From contig JAKITQ010000021.1 in NCBI GenBank assembly GCA_021647985.1, positions 1 through 52,840 on the forward strand: a DNA stretch of 52,840 bases, written 5' to 3'. Shown piece after piece: positions 35,999 through 45,247 of the stretch. A program made the translations under genes and the position numbers. The notes beneath the pieces were generated by a model, which did not search any database, was not told the origin of the DNA, and saw only the letters and a program-made list of their open reading frames with translations. Source of the DNA: Flavobacteriaceae bacterium. GTDB taxonomy: Bacteria > Bacteroidota > Bacteroidia > Flavobacteriales > Flavobacteriaceae. How positions within the stretch are numbered: position 1 is the stretch's first letter; each line of letters opens with the position of its first letter.

Positions 35999-38518
35999 CT
36001 AAAAACTTCCTAAAATAGTAAAAGAAAAATTTCTTCCAGGTGCACTAATCGCTGAGGCAAATTCTTTATAATGTACATCAAAAATATTGTCAACAGCAAG
36101 AAGTAAATCAATGTTTTTGGTTGCCTTATATCTAGCATAATAATTTAAGGTTTGCCAAGATGGTGTTCCGTAATAATAATCTGCATCTGCTGGATGGAGA
36201 ATTAATGGTGTTTCTTCAATATTATCAATCCCTTCAGAAATGTTATAGTCTTCTAATTTCTTTCTGCCATTAAATATAAAGTTCAGCCCAGTTTCAATTT
36301 TCTTTTTGGAATATATTAAATCTAAGCTTCCAAATATTGGTGGAATTGAAGACATTGGCTCTTTGGTGTCATAAGTTCTTCCTTTGGTATAAGTAAAAGA
36401 TGCTTTGGTTTGAAAATTATTTGTAATATTGCCCTTTAAGGTAAAAGTACCTCCCAAAATATAAGCAGTTTCATTATTTACATTCGCTTGTATTTCTAAT
36501 TCTTCATCATCATAAATTATCGTTGGACTGCCATTTAAAACAAATGGAGCACGAACAATATAATTATTTAATAAGGTATAATAAGCCGTAAACCCGATAT
36601 AAAAATTTTTGTCATTAAAATACTTTAAAGTCCCTGCTTCAAAATTATAAGCAAATTCAGGTTGTAAATCTACATTTGGCACGGTTACTATTCCTCTTTT
36701 TTCTCTTACCTTACCAATATCATCGATATTTGGTGATCTAAAGCCCGATGATAAAACACCGTTTAACTGCCATGTTTTATTTGGTTTAAACACATATCCG
36801 GCTGTCAATGTAACAGCGGTGTTTTTTAATGCAATATCATTATCTGGCAATTTTATAAATGTTTCATCTATCCAAAGTGCTTGTAATTGTGTATTTGTTA
36901 ATCTTATACCTGTGTTTAAAGTTGATCTTTTACTAATATCTTGACGATAATCCATATAAACTGCCGAACTTATATAACTACTTCCCCCGTCGGGGTAACG
37001 TGTTTGAACAACAAAAGTATCTGAAACTCCAATAATTTCATTGCCTTCAACCTCTAATACCTCTCCTTTTGATTTTGATTTCACATCATTGTATGCCAAT
37101 TCAAAGCCATAAGAAAAATTTCGGTTTACCGATTGCTTTAAATTGGTATTAAAATCACCATTTAAACTATAAACGTTAACGTTTTCAAAACGAGACATCC
37201 GATCAAAACTATCAAATCTTCTATTAATTCTAGACTCATCAATATCTTGAAAAGCAAAAGTTATTGTTCCATTATCTATCCATTTTTTTTCTAGTTTTAA
37301 ATTTAATTGTGTTGAAAGTAAAAGTCTTTTTTGAGGGCCATAATACCATTGCGCAAATCTTAATTTATCATCTCTATATTCTGTTAATTTATCAAACCTA
37401 TTTATCTCTGTTGAATTGCTGTATTGCATATTTAACATGATATCGGCTTTTTTATTTATTGGGATTAAAATTTTTTGCAAAAAATCTATTTGATCAAATC
37501 CAACATTTCTTTGCGTTTCAGGATTGGAATTAATCACGGCATTGGCATTATAAAATTTGTCTGTATTATTTGAATATTCAAATTGTTTTCCCCAATCTTT
37601 AAAATTGTGAACCCTATTCTTTCCCATTTTTAAATCGCCAAATTTGCTGCGTGAAATACTGGTATAGGTTGCCCATTTTTTCATTTGTACTTCTATACCT
37701 CCTTGTATAGTAAATTCATTATTAACACTTCCAACACGCGACATAAATTCAGAATTAACTATCGTTTTTTCACTGGTTTTTGGAGAACGAGTATAATAAT
37801 GAATTACCCCGCCTAAAGCATCCGATCCATAAATTACCGACGAAGGTCCAAATATAACTTCTACTCTTTCCAAAATATTAGGTGAGATAGTGATTGCGTT
37901 TTGTAAATGTCCTTTTCTGTAAATAGCATTGTTCATTCTAACACCATCAACAACTAATAAAATACGGTTTGCCTCCATACCTCTCAGTACAGGGCTACCA
38001 CCTCCAAATTGTGTTTTTTGTACTTTTATTCCTGGAATGCTCGCCAACATATCTGCCGATGTTTGCGGCGTAGTGTTTTGAATTTCTTTACTAGAAAAAA
38101 CAGCTACCTGTTCGGCAATTCGTGAAATATTTTCTTTACCCTTTGTTGCAGATAAGAAAACCTCGTTCAAAATTTCTGATTTAAATTGCAACTGTATGAC
38201 TTTATTGCTTTTACCTATTAGTTTTTTAAGTAATTCGAACTCCACATAACTTACGTGCGAAAATGTAAGTAACTCCATTTCCGAAAAAACACCAAGATCT
38301 ATGTTGCCGTTTTTATCAGAAATTATACGTTTATCGCTATCTTCTCCTTCTACGTGTACATTTTGAATTGGAAATCCAGAATCTTTATCCACAACAGTGA
38401 GTTGTTGCGCATGAACAAATTGCCCAACAAGGAGTAATATGATAAATTTAATAAATTTCACTTGTGTAATTCTTTGCAAATTAATAAAATATAAAGGTCT
38501 TATTATCTTGATGCTCAA
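35999..38518 (-). CDS. TonB-dependent outer-membrane receptor
   Basis: This ligand-gated beta-barrel imports large substrates with TonB energy. After a signal peptide (VKFIKFIILLLVGQFVHAQ) comes a carboxypeptidase-like regulatory domain (about 40-115), the plug (about 130-250; VLRGMEANRILLVVDGVRMNN, IYGSDALGGVIHYYTR) and the barrel, ending in NFSFTILGSF with the usual C-terminal Phe. The substrate is unknown; iron-complex or haem receptors look similar. ATG 38518 gives 839 residues; GTG 38461 would start right at the signal peptide and may be the true start. It is third in a porZ-recO-receptor operon. Confidence 0.9.
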   Translation of the reverse strand: MSIKIIRPLYFINLQRITQVKFIKFIILLLVGQFVHAQQLTVVDKDSGFPIQNVHVEGEDSDKRIISDKNGNIDLGVFSEMELLTFSHVSYVEFELLKKLIGKSNKVIQLQFKSEILNEVFLSATKGKENISRIAEQVAVFSSKEIQNTTPQTSADMLASIPGIKVQKTQFGGGSPVLRGMEANRILLVVDGVRMNNAIYRKGHLQNAITISPNILERVEVIFGPSSVIYGSDALGGVIHYYTRSPKTSEKTIVNSEFMSRVGSVNNEFTIQGGIEVQMKKWATYTSISRSKFGDLKMGKNRVHNFKDWGKQFEYSNNTDKFYNANAVINSNPETQRNVGFDQIDFLQKILIPINKKADIMLNMQYSNSTEINRFDKLTEYRDDKLRFAQWYYGPQKRLLLSTQLNLKLEKKWIDNGTITFAFQDIDESRINRRFDSFDRMSRFENVNVYSLNGDFNTNLKQSVNRNFSYGFELAYNDVKSKSKGEVLEVEGNEIIGVSDTFVVQTRYPDGGSSYISSAVYMDYRQDISKRSTLNTGIRLTNTQLQALWIDETFIKLPDNDIALKNTAVTLTAGYVFKPNKTWQLNGVLSSGFRSPNIDDIGKVREKRGIVTVPNVDLQPEFAYNFEAGTLKYFNDKNFYIGFTAYYTLLNNYIVRAPFVLNGSPTIIYDDEELEIQANVNNETAYILGGTFTLKGNITNNFQTKASFTYTKGRTYDTKEPMSSIPPIFGSLDLIYSKKKIETGLNFIFNGRKKLEDYNISEGIDNIEETPLILHPADADYYYGTPSWQTLNYYARYKATKNIDLLLAVDNIFDVHYKEFASAISAPGRNFSFTILGSF

Positions 38519-38550
38519 TCATTAACCCTTTAACTTATTCTTTCCCCCAA

Positions 38551-39294
38551 TCATAAGTTGCATTTATTCTCGTTGCCTTCATTAAATACTTCTTTTAAAA
38601 CATCCAATGATTTAGGTTTTTTAAATCCTGGTACATGTAATTCGTAATATTCTATAATAATGTCTAACACAATGCTGCGAGATCTTGCATTAAGATCTAA
38701 CCGTTCATTGACATCAAAATTTATGCCGATTATTGATTTAAATAAAATTAATTTTTCTCCTGCTAAAGCATGGTGTATTGGTATGTTATTGGTGAAAAAC
38801 CCTTCCATGAGGTCAAAGTAATGTGCTTCTTTTTTATTCACCTCTGGGTAAAAACCTAAATATTTAGTTAAATTTATCAAAAATATAATATGAAAATTTG
38901 CTGTAGATTCATGGCTATCCAACCAAATCAATGCCGTTTCTATATATTTGAATAATTTCGGATTCTTTTCTTCTTCGTAAAGAGCATAGGATAATACCTC
39001 TGCTAAAAACAAGGCTATAGCTTGTTTTAAAATATTAACAGATATGGATTGGTATAAATTAGAAATTCTAGCTTCTCTAATACTGTTTAAATTTCCTTTG
39101 TTATTGTGAACAGCAGTAAGTTTTAATTGTGTTAAAGGTTGAAAATATGCAATATTAACTTTTTTGCTTTTCGATTTCAAAATTCTTTTTAGAAGATAGC
39201 TTCTTATACCTTCTTCAGTAAAGCATTTAACAATAAGATCTGCTTCGCCATATTTTATTGAAGTCAATACTACGGCCTTGGTCTCTACTAACAT
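38551..39294 (-). CDS. recO: DNA repair protein RecO
   Basis: RecO works with RecR and RecF to load RecA on single-stranded DNA coated with SSB. The 247-residue protein starts with the OB-fold MLVETKAVVLTSIKYGEADLIVKCFTEEG and continues with the helical domain (ALFLAEVLSYALYEEEKNP). The zinc-finger cysteines seen in some RecO proteins are absent. It follows porZ with one base between and precedes the TonB receptor by 32 bp. The link with porZ is conserved in Flavobacteriia as I know them. Confidence 0.9.
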   Translation of the reverse strand: MLVETKAVVLTSIKYGEADLIVKCFTEEGIRSYLLKRILKSKSKKVNIAYFQPLTQLKLTAVHNNKGNLNSIREARISNLYQSISVNILKQAIALFLAEVLSYALYEEEKNPKLFKYIETALIWLDSHESTANFHIIFLINLTKYLGFYPEVNKKEAHYFDLMEGFFTNNIPIHHALAGEKLILFKSIIGINFDVNERLDLNARSRSIVLDIIIEYYELHVPGFKKPKSLDVLKEVFNEGNENKCNL

Positions 39295-39295
39295 C

Positions 39296-41644
39296 TTAAT
39301 TTATTATAGCTATTTTTGTTGAAGAGGTTTCTGTTTTATCGGGGCTGGTTAATAAAACAATGTAAACACCCGATGCTACTTTACGACCAGCAAGATTTGT
39401 TTTATCCCAAATTACTTTTCCTCCCTTTATTTCTTGACCGATTTCAACATTGGTTTCATGAACCAATCTGCCTGCTGTATCTAAAATTTTTACATTGGTT
39501 CCTCTTGGTAAATGTGTTCCTTTTCTTCCATCAATAGTTACAAATTCATGTTGTTTTTTTACTGGGTTGGGATAAGCATAAACTTCACCTAGTGTTTCGC
39601 CAAAAGGAGCTACATTATTGTTGAATGCCACAATACCTTTATCGGTAGCAAAAAATACTTTTCCTGTTGAATTATCTACTTTTATCCTTAAAATCCTGTT
39701 GGATGGTAAGGGCGAATTATCTTTATTAAAATTAAATAAGGTTGTATTACCAGAAGGATTTGTGCCAAGAACTCCACCCGTATCTGTACCAAACCATTTA
39801 TTTTCTGCACCATCTATAGCAATAGAATTGATTGGTTGATCGCCTAATAACTTTTTAGGAACACCGTCATCTTCAATAATAACAGGGCTGGCATCATAAA
39901 TAGAGGCATCAAACAGACCTGAGGCATTATTAAAAACCACCAAGCCTTTTTGTGTACCTATCCATATTCGATTATTTCTGTCAATGGCAAGTGTTCTTAC
40001 ATTTAAATCGGGTAAAGATCCTTTTGTTGGCTCGGTAATCAATGCTCTTTTTCTATTTCCTGATTCATTAAAAACCAAGGCGCCATTTCTTCTTGATGCT
40101 ATCCAAACACTTCCTGTTTTATCAATAACCAATTCCGAAAGGCCAAAAGCTGTATTGGTAATAATCTCACTCAAATCAAAACTACTTCCTTTACCGTTAC
40201 TGGGGTTTAATTTTTTTAAACGATTCGAAACCCAAGCGTTTGCAACCCATAAGTTGCCCTGATTATCAAATGCCGATCCATTAACTCTAATATTAATATA
40301 GCTTGGATCTGCCGGAAAATCAAGTGCCTCTAAATCACTGTTGCTCTCGTTCCATATTACACTAGGGGTATCATTATCAACTACTAAAATACCATCACTC
40401 CATGAACTGATATAAACTTTATTTTCTTGATTGGGATCTATCGTAACATGTACCAAGTCTCTTGCAGGAAAATTATTGCTGTAATTATAATTTACCCATT
40501 GTGTCTCTTCGGGTAAAACTCCATTATAATGGCTATATCCAAATCGTCTACCTAATGGGGTGTATGCACCATCATAACCTCCATAAACTATCCACAAGTT
40601 ATTATTTTGAGCCGTTATTGAAAAAACCTGATTGGAAATTGGCCCTTTAGGGTGAATTTCTTCATAATCTAGAGCGGAAAAATTTTTTGTTAAAATTCCG
40701 AATACCTGAGTCGCTAAATAAACATTATCCCCTTCAGCGAAAGCTGTATTCAGATTAAAATTATAATTATTTGTGGGTAAAAATTCAGCTGTTTTTTGCA
40801 AAGAGGTATTTAAAATACTAGCGCTCTTATTTAGAGCAACGGTTAAGTAATCTTCAGAAGATGTTAAGCTGACAATTGCTTGTGAAAAAACACTTATCTG
40901 TTGCAAATTATTAAAAGATTGAATTTTATATAAGATATTGTTTCTTGTGGTAAAGACTTCGTTATTAAAAACTGTTATATTTAAAAAGTCGCCTAATAAA
41001 TCGCCTTCAGGTTGTAACCAATTATTAAAATCAATTAAATTAGGGTCATTGATATTTGCAGAATAAATTCCTTTAATAGTTGCTGCATATATGGTTGTTT
41101 GGGAGATTACCGTTTGATTTACAAATAGTGGGTTTGAATTTTCATCAATAAAATAAGTGTCTCCAAAATTGAGATTATTAATATCATATTGTACTATACC
41201 AAAAGGTGTAGATAAATAAAGTATTTCTTCATATTCAGAGATATGATTTATTTGCTTTTGACCTGTTATATCTAAGCGTTCAATATCATTAGCAATAGTT
41301 ATTTTACCTTTATCATCTATAATTTCTAATAAACCTGATTGATACCCTATTACAAACCTTTTTGTGTTAACACTATAATAAATACTTGTAGTTTCTTTGC
41401 CCGACAAACCATGTACAGAAGATATTTTATTTATTTCTTGGGATGCTATATTATAAATAAAGGCTGCATTATCTGTAATGGCATATATTTTATTTTCTAT
41501 TTTTACAAAATCTTTGACATTGTTATACGAATAGAAATCTTCCCAGTCATTACTAAAATCAGTTTGTGCATTTAATAACTGAACCAACAAAAAAAGGGTC
41601 AATAATTGTGATAAACCAAAAGCTTTATTTATGAAATTAAACAT
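39296..41644 (-). CDS. porZ: PorZ-like type IX secretion protein
   Basis: PorZ is a surface component of the type IX secretion attachment complex that supplies anionic LPS to the sortase. The protein, 782 residues from ATG 41644, has a signal peptide (MFNFINKAFGLSQLLTLFLL to LLNAQ), two beta-propeller regions built from repeats such as VWIASRRNGALVFNESG and IWIGTQKGLVVFN, and a C-terminal type IX sorting domain of about 90 residues (VYAYPNPVKK, VKILDTAGRLVHE, GVYIVLL). I prefer ATG 41644 because the promoter box at 41660-41667 overlaps the alternative ATG at 41662. It precedes recO by one base. Confidence 0.85.
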   Translation of the reverse strand: MFNFINKAFGLSQLLTLFLLVQLLNAQTDFSNDWEDFYSYNNVKDFVKIENKIYAITDNAAFIYNIASQEINKISSVHGLSGKETTSIYYSVNTKRFVIGYQSGLLEIIDDKGKITIANDIERLDITGQKQINHISEYEEILYLSTPFGIVQYDINNLNFGDTYFIDENSNPLFVNQTVISQTTIYAATIKGIYSANINDPNLIDFNNWLQPEGDLLGDFLNITVFNNEVFTTRNNILYKIQSFNNLQQISVFSQAIVSLTSSEDYLTVALNKSASILNTSLQKTAEFLPTNNYNFNLNTAFAEGDNVYLATQVFGILTKNFSALDYEEIHPKGPISNQVFSITAQNNNLWIVYGGYDGAYTPLGRRFGYSHYNGVLPEETQWVNYNYSNNFPARDLVHVTIDPNQENKVYISSWSDGILVVDNDTPSVIWNESNSDLEALDFPADPSYINIRVNGSAFDNQGNLWVANAWVSNRLKKLNPSNGKGSSFDLSEIITNTAFGLSELVIDKTGSVWIASRRNGALVFNESGNRKRALITEPTKGSLPDLNVRTLAIDRNNRIWIGTQKGLVVFNNASGLFDASIYDASPVIIEDDGVPKKLLGDQPINSIAIDGAENKWFGTDTGGVLGTNPSGNTTLFNFNKDNSPLPSNRILRIKVDNSTGKVFFATDKGIVAFNNNVAPFGETLGEVYAYPNPVKKQHEFVTIDGRKGTHLPRGTNVKILDTAGRLVHETNVEIGQEIKGGKVIWDKTNLAGRKVASGVYIVLLTSPDKTETSSTKIAIIN

Positions 41645-41659
41645 GTAAATTATTTTGCT

Positions 41660-41688
41660 CAAAGATATTTATTTATCACGAATTCAAA
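41660..41688 (-). promoter_or_regulatory. Promoter of porZ-recO-TonB receptor operon
   Basis: On the minus strand TTTG (41685-41688), 17 bp, then TATCTTTG (41660-41667) fit the Bacteroidetes -33/-7 pattern very well. It sits 16 bp before the ATG at 41644. It is back-to-back with the DoxX promoter. Confidence 0.6.
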
Positions 41689-41690
41689 AA

Positions 41691-41724
41691 TTGCTGTTAA
41701 AATAAAAGGATTAATTTACTTTTG
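41691..41724 (+). promoter_or_regulatory. Candidate promoter of the DoxX gene
   Basis: TTG (41691-41693), 23 bp, then TACTTTTG (41717-41724) fit TTG-N17-23-TAnnTTTG. The resulting leader would be about 120 nt before ATG 41853. Confidence 0.45.
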
Positions 41725-41852
41725 ACTAAATTAGTGTTTGATGAAAAAGTTATGTTGAAATTTTTGCATTTACAATGCTATTATAAATTGCAATAAGCTA
41801 AAATACAATTTTTTAAGTGTTTTTCAGCAAACCCTAAATATCTCTACAATCT

Positions 41853-42248
41853 ATGATAAATTCTACGGCTTTTACGGTTCCAATATTAATTCTAATTTAC
41901 ATTCTAATTACTTTTCTATACTCTGCCATAGAAAAGCTATTAAAATGGCGTGAAAGCGTGGGTTTTTATACCAATCATTTTAAATATTCGTTTATAAAAA
42001 ACTTTATTCCATTGCTTTTAATTATTGTAATTATTTTAGAATTAATAAGCTCTGTTCTTTGTTTAACAGGTATATATCATTTAATTGTTTTCAAGGAAAA
42101 AATTATAGGCTTTAACGGGCTGGTTTTAGCGGCAATTACTTTAATAGGACTTATGTTTGGACAAAGAATAGCTAAAGACTACAGTGGCGCTATGCAGATA
42201 ACCGTTTATTTTATCTTAACTGTTTTTGGAGCATTTTTACTACAATAA
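41853..42248 (+). CDS. DoxX-family membrane protein
   Basis: The 131-residue protein has four predicted membrane helices (about 8-28, 49-75, 83-103 and 113-130) in the layout of DoxX-type proteins, with FLYSAIEKLLKWRESVGFY after the first helix and LELISSVLCLTGIYHL in the second. These proteins are linked to redox or quinone metabolism, but the role here is unknown. The stop codon at 42246-42248 overlaps the first bases of repeat copy B. It is divergent from porZ. Confidence 0.7.
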   Translation: MINSTAFTVPILILIYILITFLYSAIEKLLKWRESVGFYTNHFKYSFIKNFIPLLLIIVIILELISSVLCLTGIYHLIVFKEKIIGFNGLVLAAITLIGLMFGQRIAKDYSGAMQITVYFILTVFGAFLLQ

Positions 42249-42399
42249 AAGGTAATAAACCACATCCGTCAGCTGACTAACTGGACCCAATAATAGGAAT
42301 CGACGCAAGGGTCAAGGTATTAACCAAGATCCCGCTGAAAAAAAAGCGGGATTAGTTCGACTAACTAAAAAATTGAAATTAATTTTTTTAGAGTCTCAC
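42247..42399 (+). repeat. Structured intergenic repeat, copy B
   Basis: This 153-bp copy has the GTCAGCTGAC palindrome (42268-42277), an imperfect GACGC-AA-GGGTC, the stem ATCCCGCT/AGCGGGAT (42329-42336 and 42345-42352) with a plain GAAAAAAA loop instead of the nested hairpin, TTAGTTCGACTAA, the A/T arms and AGAGTCTCAC. It starts at the DoxX stop codon and ends just before the terminator at 42406, between convergent genes. Confidence 0.85.
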
Positions 42400-42405
42400 A
42401 AATAA

Positions 42406-42434
42406 AAACAGCACCCTGATTCTGGGTGCTGTTT
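42406..42434. terminator. Bidirectional intrinsic terminator
   Basis: AAACAGCACCC (42406-42416) pairs with GGGTGCTGTTT (42424-42434) over a seven-base loop. In the minus direction it is followed by TTTTTATTT, so it terminates the OmpA-family gene; from the other side it may end the DoxX transcript. Confidence 0.75.
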
Positions 42435-42465
42435 CGTACAATTGATATTAACTCTATTAACTCAA

Positions 42466-45003
42466 TTAAAATGCGCTTGCAAGGTTTAAGTTAGATACAC
42501 CAACCAGATGACCTTCTAAAAATAGTTTTATAGGATAAATACCCTTTTCATAATTTTTGCCTTTTCTTTGGATATACATGGTCACATCAATGTCATTTTT
42601 ATTGTAATCAATAATTGTATGATCTGTATATTTTTTCTCAATGTTACTATCTTTTAACGTAAAAATTCCTTTTGCCTCTGTAACTTTTCCTTTTGGGTTT
42701 TGCACTATAATATGTGCATCTTTTTTACCTGAAGCGATATTTTTATTATGCAGTAATTTAAATTTTACTTTTATTAAATCCGTTTTACTAGCATTATTAG
42801 TTATTTGGTATTTTCCTTTAGAACCAATCTTCATGGCAATAACTTCTATGTTTTTAATTTTTAAACTTTCTTCTAGAACTTTTTTATCATTTATATCGGC
42901 CACAGATAAAATATTTATACTTCCTTTTATTTTATTATTAAAAGATGTTAAATCATTATATCTTTTTTTAAATTGATACAGTCTGTTTTTATAACTAATA
43001 ACATTCGACCATCCTGTTTCTTTCAAGTTAAGAACCTCCGTTTTTAATGTTGCTATATTTTCTTTTTCAATAGATAAGGAATCCGATGTATTGGTAAACT
43101 TATTAATTGCCAATTCAAATTTTTTCTCTAAAGATGTTATATTTTTTAAAACCTTTAATTTTTCGTTTTCAATATAATTTAATGCTTTATTATTTTCTTT
43201 ATCCACCGCTACAATAGAGGATCTATAATTTACAATAATTTCTTCTTGAACTGGCTTTTTAATTTTTTTACTTACCGTTGTTTTTGTTTCTTTTTTCTTT
43301 ACTTTAACAGAAGCTACTTCATTGACGTTCGATAATTCTTGTTTAATTATTTTTTCTTTTCGCTGTATTTTAGGTTTCGATTTCGTGGGTGTATCTGCCA
43401 ATCTAGATTTTCTTTTATAAATATTCCTCCTCCTACTTATCGATTGAATATTTGCAAAATTAAATTCCGTTCGCCTATTCATTTGATGGGCTTCATCATC
43501 ACAATCTACACCATTCACACATTGGTTGATCAACTTTTCTTCACCATAACTATGTGACTTGATTCTTTGTGCATCTATGCCCTGAGATTTTAAATATTCT
43601 ATCGCGGCTTTTGCTCTTTTTTGAGATAAAACTTTATTATAAGCATTGCTACCTCTTGAATCCGTATATGATGACGTTTCTATGATTAAATCGGGATTCT
43701 CCGACATAATTTCAACAATCTTATTCATTTCCTTTGCCGCTGCAGCAGTAATTGTTGCATCATCAAATTCGTAATAGATAGGTTGTAATTTTTGAATTGC
43801 TTTTTTCTTTTTAATCAACCTTGTTAATACTAAATTGGTATGCAAAGCTGAATGATAATTCTCTTCTAATATTTCAATTCGTTTTTCATCATTTTTATAA
43901 TTGTCATTTGAGGCTACAATTTTATATTCTTTTGCACATGAAACTGTAAATTTATAAGTACCATCATTATATGTAGATACCGTTTCTAAAAGTTCACCAT
44001 CAATATTGTATAAATTAACTGTTGCTCCAGCGATTATATCAAGAGTCTCTTTATCTTTAACCTTACCATCAACTGTAATAAAGCATTTTCCTGGACGAAT
44101 ATCTTCTTCTAAAGTGAAAGCATATAAATCATTAAAACCTTTTCCTTGTAACCTGTTTGATGTAAAAAACCCTTGATTATTATCTTTATTAACGATATAC
44201 GCAAAATCATCATTAATACTATTTATAGGAGATGCCAATTGATAGGTTTCTGAAGTTGTATCATCATATACCTCTACTGCAAATACATCTAAATTTCCTA
44301 GTCCAGGATGACCATCTGATGAAAAATATAAAATGTTTTTATCGGTAATAAAAGGCGTTGTTTCATTGCCTGAAGTATTAACATTAGAACCTAAATTTCT
44401 TGGTTTACTAAATTTGCCATTGCTTAAAATATCAACAACAAAAATATCAGTCTTACCCTGCGAAGGTAATCTATCAGAAACAAAATACAGTTTCGTATTA
44501 TCGGCACTCAAAACTGGTGAGCCAGATGAATAAGCACTTTTATTAAATGGTAGTTTTTGAACATTTGATGCATTACCATCTGCATCAAGAGTTGCTTTGT
44601 ATAATTCTAATCTTTGATTTTTAGCTAATTTCTGCTTTGATAATTTTTTTACATATTTATTTCTACTAAAATAAACTGTTCTTTTATCAGAGGTATATGT
44701 TGCACCTGTTTTATTAATCTTATTGTTTTTTTTATTACTTACAAGCTTTACATTTTTAATTTCACCATCAAAATCAATATCACCAACAAAAAGATCTTTT
44801 CTTGGGTTGTAATTTTTTCTTGCAGTCTTTATTTTGGTGTCAGACGACGTAAAAATTAATCGGTTATTATCTAAAATAGCAAGACCGTAATCGGAATTAC
44901 TCTTATTTATCTCTAAAAATTTAATTTGGTACTTACCTGTAGATTGTGCCGAAGCATAAAAAAAACTGGTGAAAAATAATAAAATTGCGATTCCCTTTTT
45001 CAT
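42466..45003 (-). CDS. OmpA-family protein with PD40 propeller and extra C-terminal region
   Basis: This outer-membrane-associated protein has 845 residues. A signal peptide (1-19, ending SAQ) is followed by WD40-like PD40 repeats (about 40-300; SPVLSADNTKLYFVSDRLPSQGKTDIFVVD), a carboxypeptidase-like regulatory domain (303-390) and an OmpA peptidoglycan-binding domain (about 405-515; YTDSRGSNAYNKVLSQKRAKAAIEYL). PorE-like T9SS proteins and their relatives share this order. Unusually, another 330 residues follow: a basic linker, a coiled coil (about 600-720) and a beta-rich end with GIYPIKLFLEGHLVGVSNL. A terminator lies downstream. Confidence 0.85.
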   Translation of the reverse strand: MKKGIAILLFFTSFFYASAQSTGKYQIKFLEINKSNSDYGLAILDNNRLIFTSSDTKIKTARKNYNPRKDLFVGDIDFDGEIKNVKLVSNKKNNKINKTGATYTSDKRTVYFSRNKYVKKLSKQKLAKNQRLELYKATLDADGNASNVQKLPFNKSAYSSGSPVLSADNTKLYFVSDRLPSQGKTDIFVVDILSNGKFSKPRNLGSNVNTSGNETTPFITDKNILYFSSDGHPGLGNLDVFAVEVYDDTTSETYQLASPINSINDDFAYIVNKDNNQGFFTSNRLQGKGFNDLYAFTLEEDIRPGKCFITVDGKVKDKETLDIIAGATVNLYNIDGELLETVSTYNDGTYKFTVSCAKEYKIVASNDNYKNDEKRIEILEENYHSALHTNLVLTRLIKKKKAIQKLQPIYYEFDDATITAAAAKEMNKIVEIMSENPDLIIETSSYTDSRGSNAYNKVLSQKRAKAAIEYLKSQGIDAQRIKSHSYGEEKLINQCVNGVDCDDEAHQMNRRTEFNFANIQSISRRRNIYKRKSRLADTPTKSKPKIQRKEKIIKQELSNVNEVASVKVKKKETKTTVSKKIKKPVQEEIIVNYRSSIVAVDKENNKALNYIENEKLKVLKNITSLEKKFELAINKFTNTSDSLSIEKENIATLKTEVLNLKETGWSNVISYKNRLYQFKKRYNDLTSFNNKIKGSINILSVADINDKKVLEESLKIKNIEVIAMKIGSKGKYQITNNASKTDLIKVKFKLLHNKNIASGKKDAHIIVQNPKGKVTEAKGIFTLKDSNIEKKYTDHTIIDYNKNDIDVTMYIQRKGKNYEKGIYPIKLFLEGHLVGVSNLNLASAF

Positions 45004-45202
45004 TGTAATATTGTTATAATTATTTGGTTGTCAGTTAGATATGTATTATATTTAAAAATTCGAATTATTTTTCATGTCTAATCGTCCGATATTCTAGGCT
45101 ATAAAACTTATCAACAGTGTGTTAATAACGTAGGGTTACAGATAAAATTATATATTTAACTAAAAAAAACTAACCTTTAAATTTCAATTCAAAGCATAAA
45201 AA

Positions 45203-45225
45203 AAGCCCAATATAAAATTGGGCTT
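45203..45225 (-). terminator. Intrinsic terminator of the OmpH-like gene
   Basis: AAGCCCAAT (45203-45211) pairs with ATTGGGCTT (45217-45225) over a five-base loop, and the minus strand continues with a T run. It lies 22 bp after the stop codon at 45248. Confidence 0.75.
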
Positions 45226-45247
45226 ATCGCTATAAAGAATGTCGGAC

